Shown in pieces: positions 17,507-24,798 of a stretch of 64,000 bases of DNA. Under the pieces are notes generated by a model that ran no database searches, was not told the DNA's origin, and saw only the letters and a program-made list of their open reading frames with translations. Position 1 is the first letter of the stretch. The number at the start of each line of letters is the position of its first letter. Made by a program: the position numbers and the translations under genes. Source of the stretch: JBECKW01 sp040235505 (lineage in GTDB: Bacteria; Desulfobacterota; Desulfobacteria; Desulfobacterales; JAFDDL01); assembly GCA_040235505.1 (NCBI GenBank), contig JBECKW010000112.1, forward strand, positions 1-64,000. The letters are read 5' to 3'.

Positions 17507-18016
17507 TTACCACCAGTATCCGCCGCGGTGTCCATGGCCCATCCACCCCAGGGCGAGATCCGGAAACGTCTTTCGCAGGTCCAGCCGATGTTCCAGCGAT
17601 TTTTGTGCAAACTCGGCCTGGAGCTTGGAAAGCTCTTTCTGCAGATTGAGCGCCGTGTCGCGGTCCGGAGTCTCCTTTTGGAGTTCCTGACGCAAGGCAA
17701 GCTCTTTTTGCTCAATTGAATTTCGAAGGTCCTGGGTGTCGTTGTAAAATTTCTTCTGGGCCGCCTGCAGTTTGGCGGAATCTTCCTTCGACAGGTTGGT
17801 TTTCCCATTCTGTGTGACACCCACCATGCGACCGCCATATCCCATACCGTAGCCCATCATCTGACGGTGATACCCCATGCCATAACCCATCATCCCCGGG
17901 CCCATCATATATCCGCCGTTTTCGGCGCCGCTTCCGTCATTCGCCAATGCCACCGCGAAAATACCCAACGTCAGTAAAACAACGATCAAACCGATTTTGG
18001 TCTTGAAATGTTTCAT
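17507..18016 (-). CDS. Periplasmic ZraP/Spy-like metal-responsive protein
   Basis: A 169-residue exported protein. Residues 1-26 are a Sec signal ending AVALA. A Met/Gly/Tyr-rich segment follows (MMGPGMMGYGMGYHRQMMGY), then a long helical region (LSKEDSAKLQAAQKKFYND through ALNLQKELSKLQAEF) and the tail GWMGHGHRGGYWW. The build is that of Spy/CpxP/ZraP periplasmic chaperone or metal-sensor proteins. Met and His groups could bind Cu or Zn. The start has AAAGGAG seven bases upstream. It precedes the RseC-like gene by about 100 bp. Confidence 0.82.
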   Translation of the reverse strand: MKHFKTKIGLIVVLLTLGIFAVALANDGSGAENGGYMMGPGMMGYGMGYHRQMMGYGMGYGGRMVGVTQNGKTNLSKEDSAKLQAAQKKFYNDTQDLRNSIEQKELALRQELQKETPDRDTALNLQKELSKLQAEFAQKSLEHRLDLRKTFPDLALGWMGHGHRGGYWW

Positions 18017-18273
18017 GACGATACTCCTTTGCTACCGGTTGAGAACACATCCCCGTGAACGCCGCATTCACGGCTTCATTCTAATGGATAGCAACGGCTG
18101 TACCAATCCAGGCCCCATCCGGCAACATTCGGCTAAATATTTTTATTTATCGCATTGTTACAATTATAAACGAGGGCTCGGTCATGGCGGAATCCGGTGG
18201 ATATAAAGGAACCAGTTTTAGGTCGATTCATGAAAAAGGTGTGTAAAAAAAGGGCGACCGGATGGCGACGTTC
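18017..18273. other. Spacer
   Basis: Spacer between two minus-strand genes (about 346 bp with the terminator). It contains the promoter region of the ZraP-like gene and no recognised feature apart from the terminator at 18274-18307. Confidence 0.4.
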
Positions 18274-18307
18274 AAAAAAAGGGCCGCCTCATGTTTGAGA
18301 CGGCCCC
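18274..18307 (-). terminator. Rho-independent terminator
   Basis: On the minus strand the stem GGGCCGTCTCA/TGAGGCGGCCC (one G-T pair) is followed by seven Ts. It lies 56 bp after the stop codon of the secreted repeat protein gene. Confidence 0.85.
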
Positions 18308-18362
18308 TCTTTTACCGGGTCTGGTTGTTTTCGGAAATCCCGGTCGAACCCGGGCAATCCGG

Positions 18363-20498
18363 CTACCTATCTCCTGAAACGGTCAGAAGGATATTCCCTT
18401 TGTAAGTCCCGGCATTGATAGCCGTTTTTTTTCCATCGACTGTCATTGTCAAGGCTCTGCCGCCGGGTGCCGCGATCACGACCCCCTTCCCGATGGTCAA
18501 GGCGGTGAGGGTACTCTTGCCGGTCACGGTCCAGACGCAATCTGTGCCCAATGTCAGGTGAACACCATGCACGGTCTTATAGCCGTCGGGATCGATGATG
18601 AGGCTCTCAAACCCCTTTTCTTTGCACAGGGCGTTCCAGCCCTCGGCCGTCCCGCTGACGATTTTGCCGGTGAGGGAAACGCTGTTCAGGGTCAGTATCG
18701 TATCCCGCTGATAGTCCTCGCTGAGGATGTCTCCGGCCAGGGTCATATCGGTCATGTGGACCTTGACGCCGGGATATGTCTGGCCATCTGGGACCTTGAT
18801 CATGAACCGGGAGTCGTTGTTGATGAGGGTGTGAATCAGGGCGCCGGAACCCTTCGGATCCGCGATAAGCTTTACCCGGTTCAGGTTGATATCGGTGTTG
18901 CTGCTCTTGATGGCGATCACCGAACCGGCATGATGATCGATATAGGCCTGGCGCTCCGCGGGGTATGCCAGGTGCTTATCGAGACTCAGATCCGTGGCCA
19001 GGGTGCTTTCGTGAACCGAAATCTCGGCGGAATAGAGTGGAATTTCCTCCTTGCTGTAGCCCTTGTTCGCCCAATAAGGCGGCAGGTTGACGCTGTGGAT
19101 CATCAGGGCGTTCCGACCGCCGGTCACCACCGAACCGGCGTTCTTGTCGCTGTGGGCGTTTCGGTCGGATGCCGTCAGATGGGATGCCAGCGCCGTGTCA
19201 GACTCGCCGTCCGCGATGGTGCCGACAGTGACTCTTCCGTAGGTCCCGCTGATGATACCGATTTCGGCCGAATCGATCACTGAGCCGAAAAGGTACACAT
19301 TGCAGAAAAGGTCGGAATAGGTGCCGTATCCGCCTTCAAGGGTCCGCGCGGTGGTGCCGTAGGCATAAAGACCGAGTTCCTTCTGGCCCGGCGCCGTCAC
19401 CATTTTGGCCGCGTCGGTGGAAAGGGCGGCCCAGTCCTTGGAGTTGACTTCGGAATTGATATAAAAGGCCTGGGATTGTCCCAGGGTCAGGGTGGTGCGG
19501 ATGCTGCCCCCCACCAGAAGACCACCAGGGTTTCCGGCCAGGGGCTGGGTCTTTATCGACGTGTCGCCGTCGATCCTGGAATTTCGCACCACCAGAACGG
19601 ACTGGTCGGAATTTTGAACCGCCGAACCGCCAAGGTTGAAAATGCGGGTATTGTCGATGGTCCGGCTGCCGCTGCCCAGCTGTACGGGGTGATTATGGAG
19701 AACCCTGGGGATGAGCCCGCTTCCGTCGCTGAGGGAAAGCGCGGTGGCGATCATCCCCGCAGCGCTGTCCCGGGAGATGGTCTTGGAAAGATCCAAGCCC
19801 CCGAGGCCTTTTGTCAGGTCGTATTGTTTGAACGCATCGGCCACCACGGAATCACCGCCGGAAACCTTTTGGACGCCCAGGGCCATCAGAAGCATTCGGG
19901 CCACATCATAGCCGGTGACAGATTGATCCGGAGAAGCCGCCTTTTTCAGCAGCTCCTTTCCGACACAATAGGCAACAGGATCTTTTGGCGCATCCCCCTT
20001 GACCAACAGTGTGGCTCCCGCCACCGCCTTTGCCAACTCGCCAAGGGTCAGATTCTTTTCCTGACAGAAGGCCGGGGCGCCCCCACTGCCGGCACAGGCG
20101 TCCATCAGTCCGAAATCATACACGGTGATGACGGCATCCTTGTTTTTCACGGAATCGAAGTCTGCAAGCTGCGACTCGGCGGCGCTGACCACCGGTTCGG
20201 CCGACATGGCCTCCGCCCCGATATTGACATCACCTGGACCGCCGGGACCACCCGGCCCACCGGGGCCGCCCCCCGGACCGCCGGCACCTCCGGGGGCTCC
20301 CATACCACCAGGGCCCCCGGGAGCGCCCTGGCCGGGCGTCTCGCTGGCCGCCAGGACCAGGTTGCCGTTGCCTGAAGTTGTAAACATTCCGCTGTCGTTC
20401 AGAGTGTTCTGCGCGGCAAAAGCCCCCAAAGGCAGAAACAGCACAAACGAGGCGGCGGCAGCAATGGAAGTACTGAAGAATCTTCTCTTTAAGACCAT
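18363..20498 (-). CDS. Secreted beta-helix-like protein with Gly-Pro tract and SLH-like repeats
   Basis: A 711-residue exported protein. Residues 1-29 are a signal peptide ending AFAAQ. Residues about 55-95 are a collagen-like Gly/Pro tract (GGPGGGPGGPGGPGG). Residues about 110-270 hold three weak S-layer-homology-like repeats (LTLGELAKAVAGATL; VTGYDVARMLLMALGV; SRDSAAGMIATALSL). From 280 on come many short beta repeats with Asn and Ser ladders, resembling pectin-lyase-like beta helices. No catalytic site was recognised. A surface or S-layer-attached role is likely. Similar Gly-Pro composition occurs in the flavodoxin-ferredoxin fusion at 22407-23630. A strong terminator follows. Confidence 0.75.
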   Translation of the reverse strand: MVLKRRFFSTSIAAAASFVLFLPLGAFAAQNTLNDSGMFTTSGNGNLVLAASETPGQGAPGGPGGMGAPGGAGGPGGGPGGPGGPGGPGDVNIGAEAMSAEPVVSAAESQLADFDSVKNKDAVITVYDFGLMDACAGSGGAPAFCQEKNLTLGELAKAVAGATLLVKGDAPKDPVAYCVGKELLKKAASPDQSVTGYDVARMLLMALGVQKVSGGDSVVADAFKQYDLTKGLGGLDLSKTISRDSAAGMIATALSLSDGSGLIPRVLHNHPVQLGSGSRTIDNTRIFNLGGSAVQNSDQSVLVVRNSRIDGDTSIKTQPLAGNPGGLLVGGSIRTTLTLGQSQAFYINSEVNSKDWAALSTDAAKMVTAPGQKELGLYAYGTTARTLEGGYGTYSDLFCNVYLFGSVIDSAEIGIISGTYGRVTVGTIADGESDTALASHLTASDRNAHSDKNAGSVVTGGRNALMIHSVNLPPYWANKGYSKEEIPLYSAEISVHESTLATDLSLDKHLAYPAERQAYIDHHAGSVIAIKSSNTDINLNRVKLIADPKGSGALIHTLINNDSRFMIKVPDGQTYPGVKVHMTDMTLAGDILSEDYQRDTILTLNSVSLTGKIVSGTAEGWNALCKEKGFESLIIDPDGYKTVHGVHLTLGTDCVWTVTGKSTLTALTIGKGVVIAAPGGRALTMTVDGKKTAINAGTYKGNILLTVSGDR

Positions 20499-20949
20499 TT
20501 CATAATTCCTTCCTGAAAAAGATTGTTGGGCTGACAGATTTTTCGCGGCATATCGAAACGGCTCGCCGACGGTTCATATTACAGTATTCAGTGAATTTAT
20601 GAGGTGTTCCAAGGACCGGCCTTCCGCAGGGAGACACCGGCAGACCGCCGGACCTTCCCGGCGGTCGGGTTAGTATATGATTAAAATATGGATAAATTGT
20701 GAGGAAAGCGAAAAGAAGTCTTGTCTGCGCATTCCCCCGGTAATATCCGGAACTCAAGAAATCATCGCGAGGGACGATGTTCTATGCAATAAAGAAAAGA
20801 TTGAAGAGCGGAAGGCAGGAAGCGCCGAAGAGCCGTGAAAAACAGGGGGGCGGTCGTCCCTCTTCCTTCTCCCTTTCCCCCTTACGTCCTTCTGTTTTTT
20901 CACGGCTCTTCCGCTCTTCGCACCTTCCGCTCTTCGTTGCCTTTCAATA
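20499..20949. other. Spacer with low-complexity inverted repeat
   Basis: About 450 bp between the secreted protein and the EF-hand gene. The first 300 bp show no gene (an 85-residue frame at 20500-20757 lacks a ribosome site). The rest is the inverted repeat listed at 20803-20935. Confidence 0.5.
20803..20935. repeat. Intergenic inverted repeat built from GAAGAGCGGAAG words
   Basis: The left half (from 20803) has GAAGAGCGGAAGG and AGAGCCGTGAAAAACAG; the right half has CTGTTTTTTCACGGCTCT then CTTCCGCTCTTC twice. The arms pair for about 40 bp with a few gaps. No coding. Confidence 0.7.
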
Positions 20950-21288
20950 TTACTGCCTCGGCAACCCCGGTGCCTCATCTTCACTCAGATACCCGTCATG
21001 GTTTGCATCCAGAATATCGAATTGATCCGCCGGGCCGTCGAACTCCGACCTTGAGACCGTCCCGTCGCCGTTATCCCGATAGGCCGGCGCATTCCCGCGG
21101 TATTGGGCATCCTGGCCATAAAACGCTTCTCCGGAATTCGGGCAGGCAATCACTCCGGAATTGCTGTAACAATGGTCCTGTCCGGTATCGACCACCGGAT
21201 AGGGTACCGCTCCGGCGAATGCAAGCCGGCATGTCAGAAGCAACACCAAAATCAGAGTATGAGGAAAATCTATGAATGTGTATTTCAT
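20950..21288 (-). CDS. Secreted EF-hand protein with a DUF1566-like N-terminus
   Basis: A 112-residue exported protein. Residues 1-26 are a signal peptide (LILVLLLTCRLAFAGA). Next comes PYPVVDTGQDHCYSN with CPNSGEAFYGQDAQY, the usual lead-in of DUF1566/Lcl-domain proteins, up to DNGDGTVSRSEF. The DUF1566 body is absent; instead there is an EF-hand (DANHDGYLSEDE, about residues 94-105) and another D-N-G-D-G-T-V calcium-type loop before it. It ends soon after. It would bind calcium outside the inner membrane. The start has AGGAAAG nine bases upstream. Confidence 0.75.
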   Translation of the reverse strand: MKYTFIDFPHTLILVLLLTCRLAFAGAVPYPVVDTGQDHCYSNSGVIACPNSGEAFYGQDAQYRGNAPAYRDNGDGTVSRSEFDGPADQFDILDANHDGYLSEDEAPGLPRQ

Positions 21289-21562
21289 GGTATACTTTCC
21301 TGTTGAAGTCGTTGGGTCGATTTGAGCTGCCAGCTATCGAGAGCAGAGGGAAGATCCGGAAAATCATTCTCCACCCCTTCTGTTTGAAGGCTAACCGCTG
21401 ACGGCTGGACGTGTCAATCCTGAAATATCCATTTCCGAAGGGCATCCCATGCTTCAATAATATGGTTGGTCGGCTGCTTGACTTGGGCAGGTTGGGGCTT
21501 ATCCTTTGCCTATGCTCATGAGCACTCGGAGTGCTTACGCATATCAGACAAAGGAGTCAGCC

Positions 21563-21868
21563 ATGAAAATGATAATGAACGTGAGAATACCTCACGAACC
21601 TTTCAACACATTGGTAAAAAGCGGAAAAGTCGGTGAGTTGCTGCACCGGATTATCGACGAAATGAAACCCGAATCGATTTATTTTACGGAACAAGGAGGG
21701 ACCCGCGGCGCCGTGGCCGTCATCAACGTAGAAAATTCCTCAAAAATACCGTTTTTTGCGGAGCCGTTTTTCCTGAATTTCAACGCGGATGTCGAATTCA
21801 GGATCGCCATGTCACCCGAGGACCTCGGAAAATCGGGTCTCGAAGAGCTTGGAAGGAAGTGGAGCTGA
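21563..21868 (+). CDS. Small conserved cytoplasmic protein of unknown function
   Basis: A 101-residue protein from ATG 21563, with AAGGAG six bases upstream; a longer frame from 21506 has none. It begins MKMIMNVRIPHEPFNTLVKS and includes ESIYFTEQGGTRGAVAVINV and a closing MSPEDLGKSGLEELGRKW. The alternating pattern suggests a small alpha/beta (ferredoxin-like) fold, as in proteins often mislabelled panthothenate synthetase. The function is unknown. No membrane segment or metal motif. Confidence 0.75.
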   Translation: MKMIMNVRIPHEPFNTLVKSGKVGELLHRIIDEMKPESIYFTEQGGTRGAVAVINVENSSKIPFFAEPFFLNFNADVEFRIAMSPEDLGKSGLEELGRKWS

Positions 21869-22406
21869 CGTCCAATTCCGGGCGCAAAAACAAGTGATAT
21901 TCGAGACTGCCAGCAAACTGTGACGGCGCTTGCCTGCAAGGCATGGATTATCTTAACTCGCTCGAAACCTGTTTTCGCGGCGAAGCAACTCCTTTCCAAA
22001 ACCGCATAGGTTAAGAGAAAGGCATGTGTTCTGTTATCGGCCCCTCATAGCCGCCTGTGGATATGAGGGGCCATGAATCGTCTTCACACCCGGCTTTTAT
22101 TTCACCTCTCAAGACATGCCCCGCATCCCTATCTGCCGCTGGAATCAAGGCAACCCCTTCGGCATGCTGGGTACTGCAAATATCCGGCGGGCACCTCAAT
22201 GTACGGAGCGGGGTACAAGTTCGAGTATCAAATGGAACAATCGTAAAAAAACGTTAATAATCAGGAATGAGGCTTGCCTTTCACCCGGGCAAGTTGTACG
22301 TAATTCCGACCACAAGCCCAAATCGAAATGAACATACGGCGTCGTACAGGCGCTTAATTGCATACCCGGATAATATTTGCACCAAAACCATTTGAAGGAG
22401 GGAATG
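21869..22406. other. Spacer with one strong hairpin
   Basis: About 540 bp without a supported gene. It has a perfect 11-bp stem (GGCCCCTCATA / TATGAGGGGCC, 22039-22049 and 22062-22072) with a 12-base loop and no T-run. The last 40 bp hold the leader of the flavodoxin fusion gene. Confidence 0.55.
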
Positions 22407-23630
22407 ATGAAACTGATTCGATCGTTTATGGGAAGACGGCAATTTCTTTTTTCCGCGGGGGCTGCCTCCGCGTCGGCGCTTTTCGTTAAAAAGCTTGCCG
22501 GACTGCTGGATCCGTTTTCTAAACCGGGCGTTGCAGAGGCCGCCATCAAAAAGAACGACACCAAATGCGTGGTCGTCTATTCATCGATGACGGGAAATAC
22601 CGAAAAGGCTGCTCGGGCAATCCAAAAAGGGTTGGCGGAAGCCTCGGGCGCCTGCGACATCTTCTCCGTCAAGGATGCCGACCCGCACAAGCTGGCGGGC
22701 TATGACTTCATCGCCTTCGGGTATCCCCTGATGGGACCGGCACTGAAGCTGGACGTCGATACGTTTCTGACCAATCTTCGATACGTGGGCGGGCTGCACA
22801 TCGTTCTGTTTTCCACCAGCGACTCTGCGAGCAACAATCACGCCAAATGCCTTCCACTGCTTAAAAAACACGGCCTTATCACCCTTGGCTCCAGGAGCTG
22901 GCATGGGGCCGTCTACGGTCCGCTGGGCGATCCGACCCCGGGCCGGGGAGATGGACATCCCGACAAGACGGATCTTGCGGACGCCGCCAACTGGGCCAAG
23001 GAAAAGTGGGAACTGAGCAAGAAAATCTATGCCGGTGATACCAGCCTGATTCCTGCGGCGCCTACCCAGACCGGTGAACGTGGTAAGGATGGCGGGCCTG
23101 GAGGCCCCCCCGGTGGGACTGGCGGAGCCCCCGGAGCAGCGGGCGGAGCGGCCGGTGGCCCACCGGCTGGCGCACCCGGCGGCGCCGGAGGCCGACAGGG
23201 CGGCATCCCCGAAGAATTGGTCGGCCTTGAAAACGACACACCCGAACAGCTAAAAAAACGCATCCATTTCGAGCTTGTCTATAACAAGGACAAATGCATG
23301 TTTCCCACGTGTACCCGATGCATGGATATCTGTCCGGTCAACGGCATCGATTATACGGTGGAGCCCCGCGTCTACGGCGATCCCTGCATGATGTGCGCCA
23401 TGTGCGACCAGGTCTGCCCCACCGGCGCCATCTATGTCGACCCGAAGCACATGGAATGGCAGCGGCGAGTCGAGGGCTACGCGGATAACGTGGTACAGGT
23501 TTACCAGGCATATCCGAAACACCCCCGCTTCATCGTCGGCTACGGCCGCCCCTATGGGTACGATCCGTATACCAAGGAAGACCGGGGGGATGGGTCAAAG
23601 ATGGGGATCGATAAAAAGCAGGAGTCGTAG
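22407..23630 (+). CDS. Tat-exported flavodoxin - Gly/Pro linker - 2[4Fe-4S] ferredoxin fusion
   Basis: A 407-residue protein from ATG 22407 with GAAGGAGGG just upstream. Residues 1-48 are a Tat signal (MGRRQFLFSAGAASASALF). Residues about 55-205 are a flavodoxin-like domain with the FMN phosphate loop YSSMTGNTEKAA and YPLMGPALKLDVDTF. Residues about 225-270 are a Gly/Pro/Ala linker (GGPGGPPGGTGGAPG). The last third binds two 4Fe-4S clusters: CMFPTCTRCMDICP (C-x4-C-x2-C-x3-C) and CMMCAMCDQVCP. It should work outside the cytoplasm as an electron carrier. A related Tat signal begins the flavin reductase at 24799-26826, so the two are likely partners. Flavodoxins are usually cytoplasmic, so export is unusual. 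Confidence 0.88.
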   Translation: MKLIRSFMGRRQFLFSAGAASASALFVKKLAGLLDPFSKPGVAEAAIKKNDTKCVVVYSSMTGNTEKAARAIQKGLAEASGACDIFSVKDADPHKLAGYDFIAFGYPLMGPALKLDVDTFLTNLRYVGGLHIVLFSTSDSASNNHAKCLPLLKKHGLITLGSRSWHGAVYGPLGDPTPGRGDGHPDKTDLADAANWAKEKWELSKKIYAGDTSLIPAAPTQTGERGKDGGPGGPPGGTGGAPGAAGGAAGGPPAGAPGGAGGRQGGIPEELVGLENDTPEQLKKRIHFELVYNKDKCMFPTCTRCMDICPVNGIDYTVEPRVYGDPCMMCAMCDQVCPTGAIYVDPKHMEWQRRVEGYADNVVQVYQAYPKHPRFIVGYGRPYGYDPYTKEDRGDGSKMGIDKKQES

Positions 23631-23645
23631 GAGTGCCTCGAGCGT

Positions 23646-23880
23646 AGGGAACCGAGGGACGAGGGAAGACCGCTTCGCCAGGACGAGGGACGAAAGGGGC
23701 AACTGCTTTTACACGTCCTTTGTCCCGGCAGAGCGATTCATCAACGTCCTTCGGTTTTTTTCGTCCTGGGATCTTACAAAGTAATCATCTCTTATTCCCA
23801 TGAAGTGCTCATTTTTCGCCTTTCAGCTTTTTGCGTCCCTCGTCCTAGTCCCGCCGTTTTTAGCGGGATCCCTCGGCTTT
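23646..23880. repeat. Intergenic inverted repeat built from GAGGGACG words
   Basis: The left part repeats CCGAGGGACGAGGG and GACGAGGGACGAAA; the right part has TTTTTCGTCCTGG, GCGTCCCTCGTCC and GATCCCTCGG. The arms are imperfect inverted copies around a 100-bp centre. No gene lies in the 370-bp spacer (23631-23998). Confidence 0.6.
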
Positions 23881-23998
23881 CTCCTGCAGAGCCCCCTTAA
23901 TCCCTCCACCACTTAATCACCTAAATCCACCTTGATTATCTTGATTCCAGCGCGTAAAAATAAAGGTGAACTCTTTTGACAAAAAGGAGGACCTACCC

Positions 23999-24736
23999 AT
24001 GGGGAACATGTCTGCTTTATTTTTGTCGGCTCTGATGATGGTTTCGGCTTCGGCGGAGGCTGCCGGTTCTTACCGGACGGATATCATCAAAACATCCGCT
24101 GGAGAATTGAACATCACTTTCATCGGTCACGGATCACTGATGCTCACCTTCGGCTCGACGGTGATTCATGTGGACCCATATTCCAAGGTCGCCGACTACT
24201 CGATCTTCCCGAAGGCCGATATTATTCTGCTCACCCACGATCACCCTGATCACCTGGACCTGAGCGCCCTGAACCTCGTTCGCACCGACCACAGCCGGGT
24301 GGTCATGACCGAGACCTGTGCCCAGCAGCTTCAAGGCGGCATCATCTTAAAAAACGGCGATGTTCGAACCATCGACGGATTTACCGTCGAAGCGGTTCCG
24401 GCCTACAACCTGGTCCATAAGCGGGATAACGGACAGCCCTTTCATCCCAAGGGCGTTGGCAACGGGTACATTCTTACCTTCGGCGACAAGCGGGTGTATA
24501 TCGCGGGGGACACGGAAAACACGCCGGAGATGAAATCACTTCAAAACATCGACATCGCCTTCCTGCCCATGAATTTGCCCTATACCATGACCCCCGAAAT
24601 GGTGGCCGATGCGGCCCGGGCGTTTCAGCCGAAAATTCTATACCCCTATCATTTCGGTGACACGGATACTTCTCGTCTGGTGAAACTGCTGGAAGATCAA
24701 CCGGGGATCGAGGTCAGAATTCGGAATATGAGTTGA
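23999..24736 (+). CDS. Exported metallo-beta-lactamase-fold hydrolase
   Basis: A 245-residue protein from ATG 23999, with AAAAAGGAGG eight bases before. Residues 1-22 form a Sec signal (MSALFLSALMMVSASAEAA). The metal motif LLTHDHPDHLDL (H-x-H-x-D-H) is at about residues 77-84, later GDTENTPEM and YPYHFGDTD supply other ligands. It is nearest to UPF0173/COG2220 MBL hydrolases. The substrate is unknown. It sits between the two Tat redox genes and ends against the reductase gene in a shared hairpin, so it may belong to the same exported set. Confidence 0.85.
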   Translation: MGNMSALFLSALMMVSASAEAAGSYRTDIIKTSAGELNITFIGHGSLMLTFGSTVIHVDPYSKVADYSIFPKADIILLTHDHPDHLDLSALNLVRTDHSRVVMTETCAQQLQGGIILKNGDVRTIDGFTVEAVPAYNLVHKRDNGQPFHPKGVGNGYILTFGDKRVYIAGDTENTPEMKSLQNIDIAFLPMNLPYTMTPEMVADAARAFQPKILYPYHFGDTDTSRLVKLLEDQPGIEVRIRNMS

Positions 24737-24747
24737 GCATGGAGGGG

Positions 24748-24791
24748 ATAGAGGTCGAAGATCCGCCTCTGGCGGAATCTCCGACCTCTAT
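24748..24791. terminator. Bidirectional terminator between convergent genes
   Basis: An inverted pair of about 20 bp (ATAGAGGTCG-AGATCCGCC and GGCGGAATCT-CCGACCTCTAT) with a small loop lies between the stop codons of the hydrolase (plus) and the flavin reductase (minus). T and A runs are short. Confidence 0.7.
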
Positions 24792-24798
24792 TTCTCAA

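Noticed and set aside
22039..22072. Riboswitch or small RNA
   Set aside because: Only one hairpin is visible; no known aptamer core was recognised.
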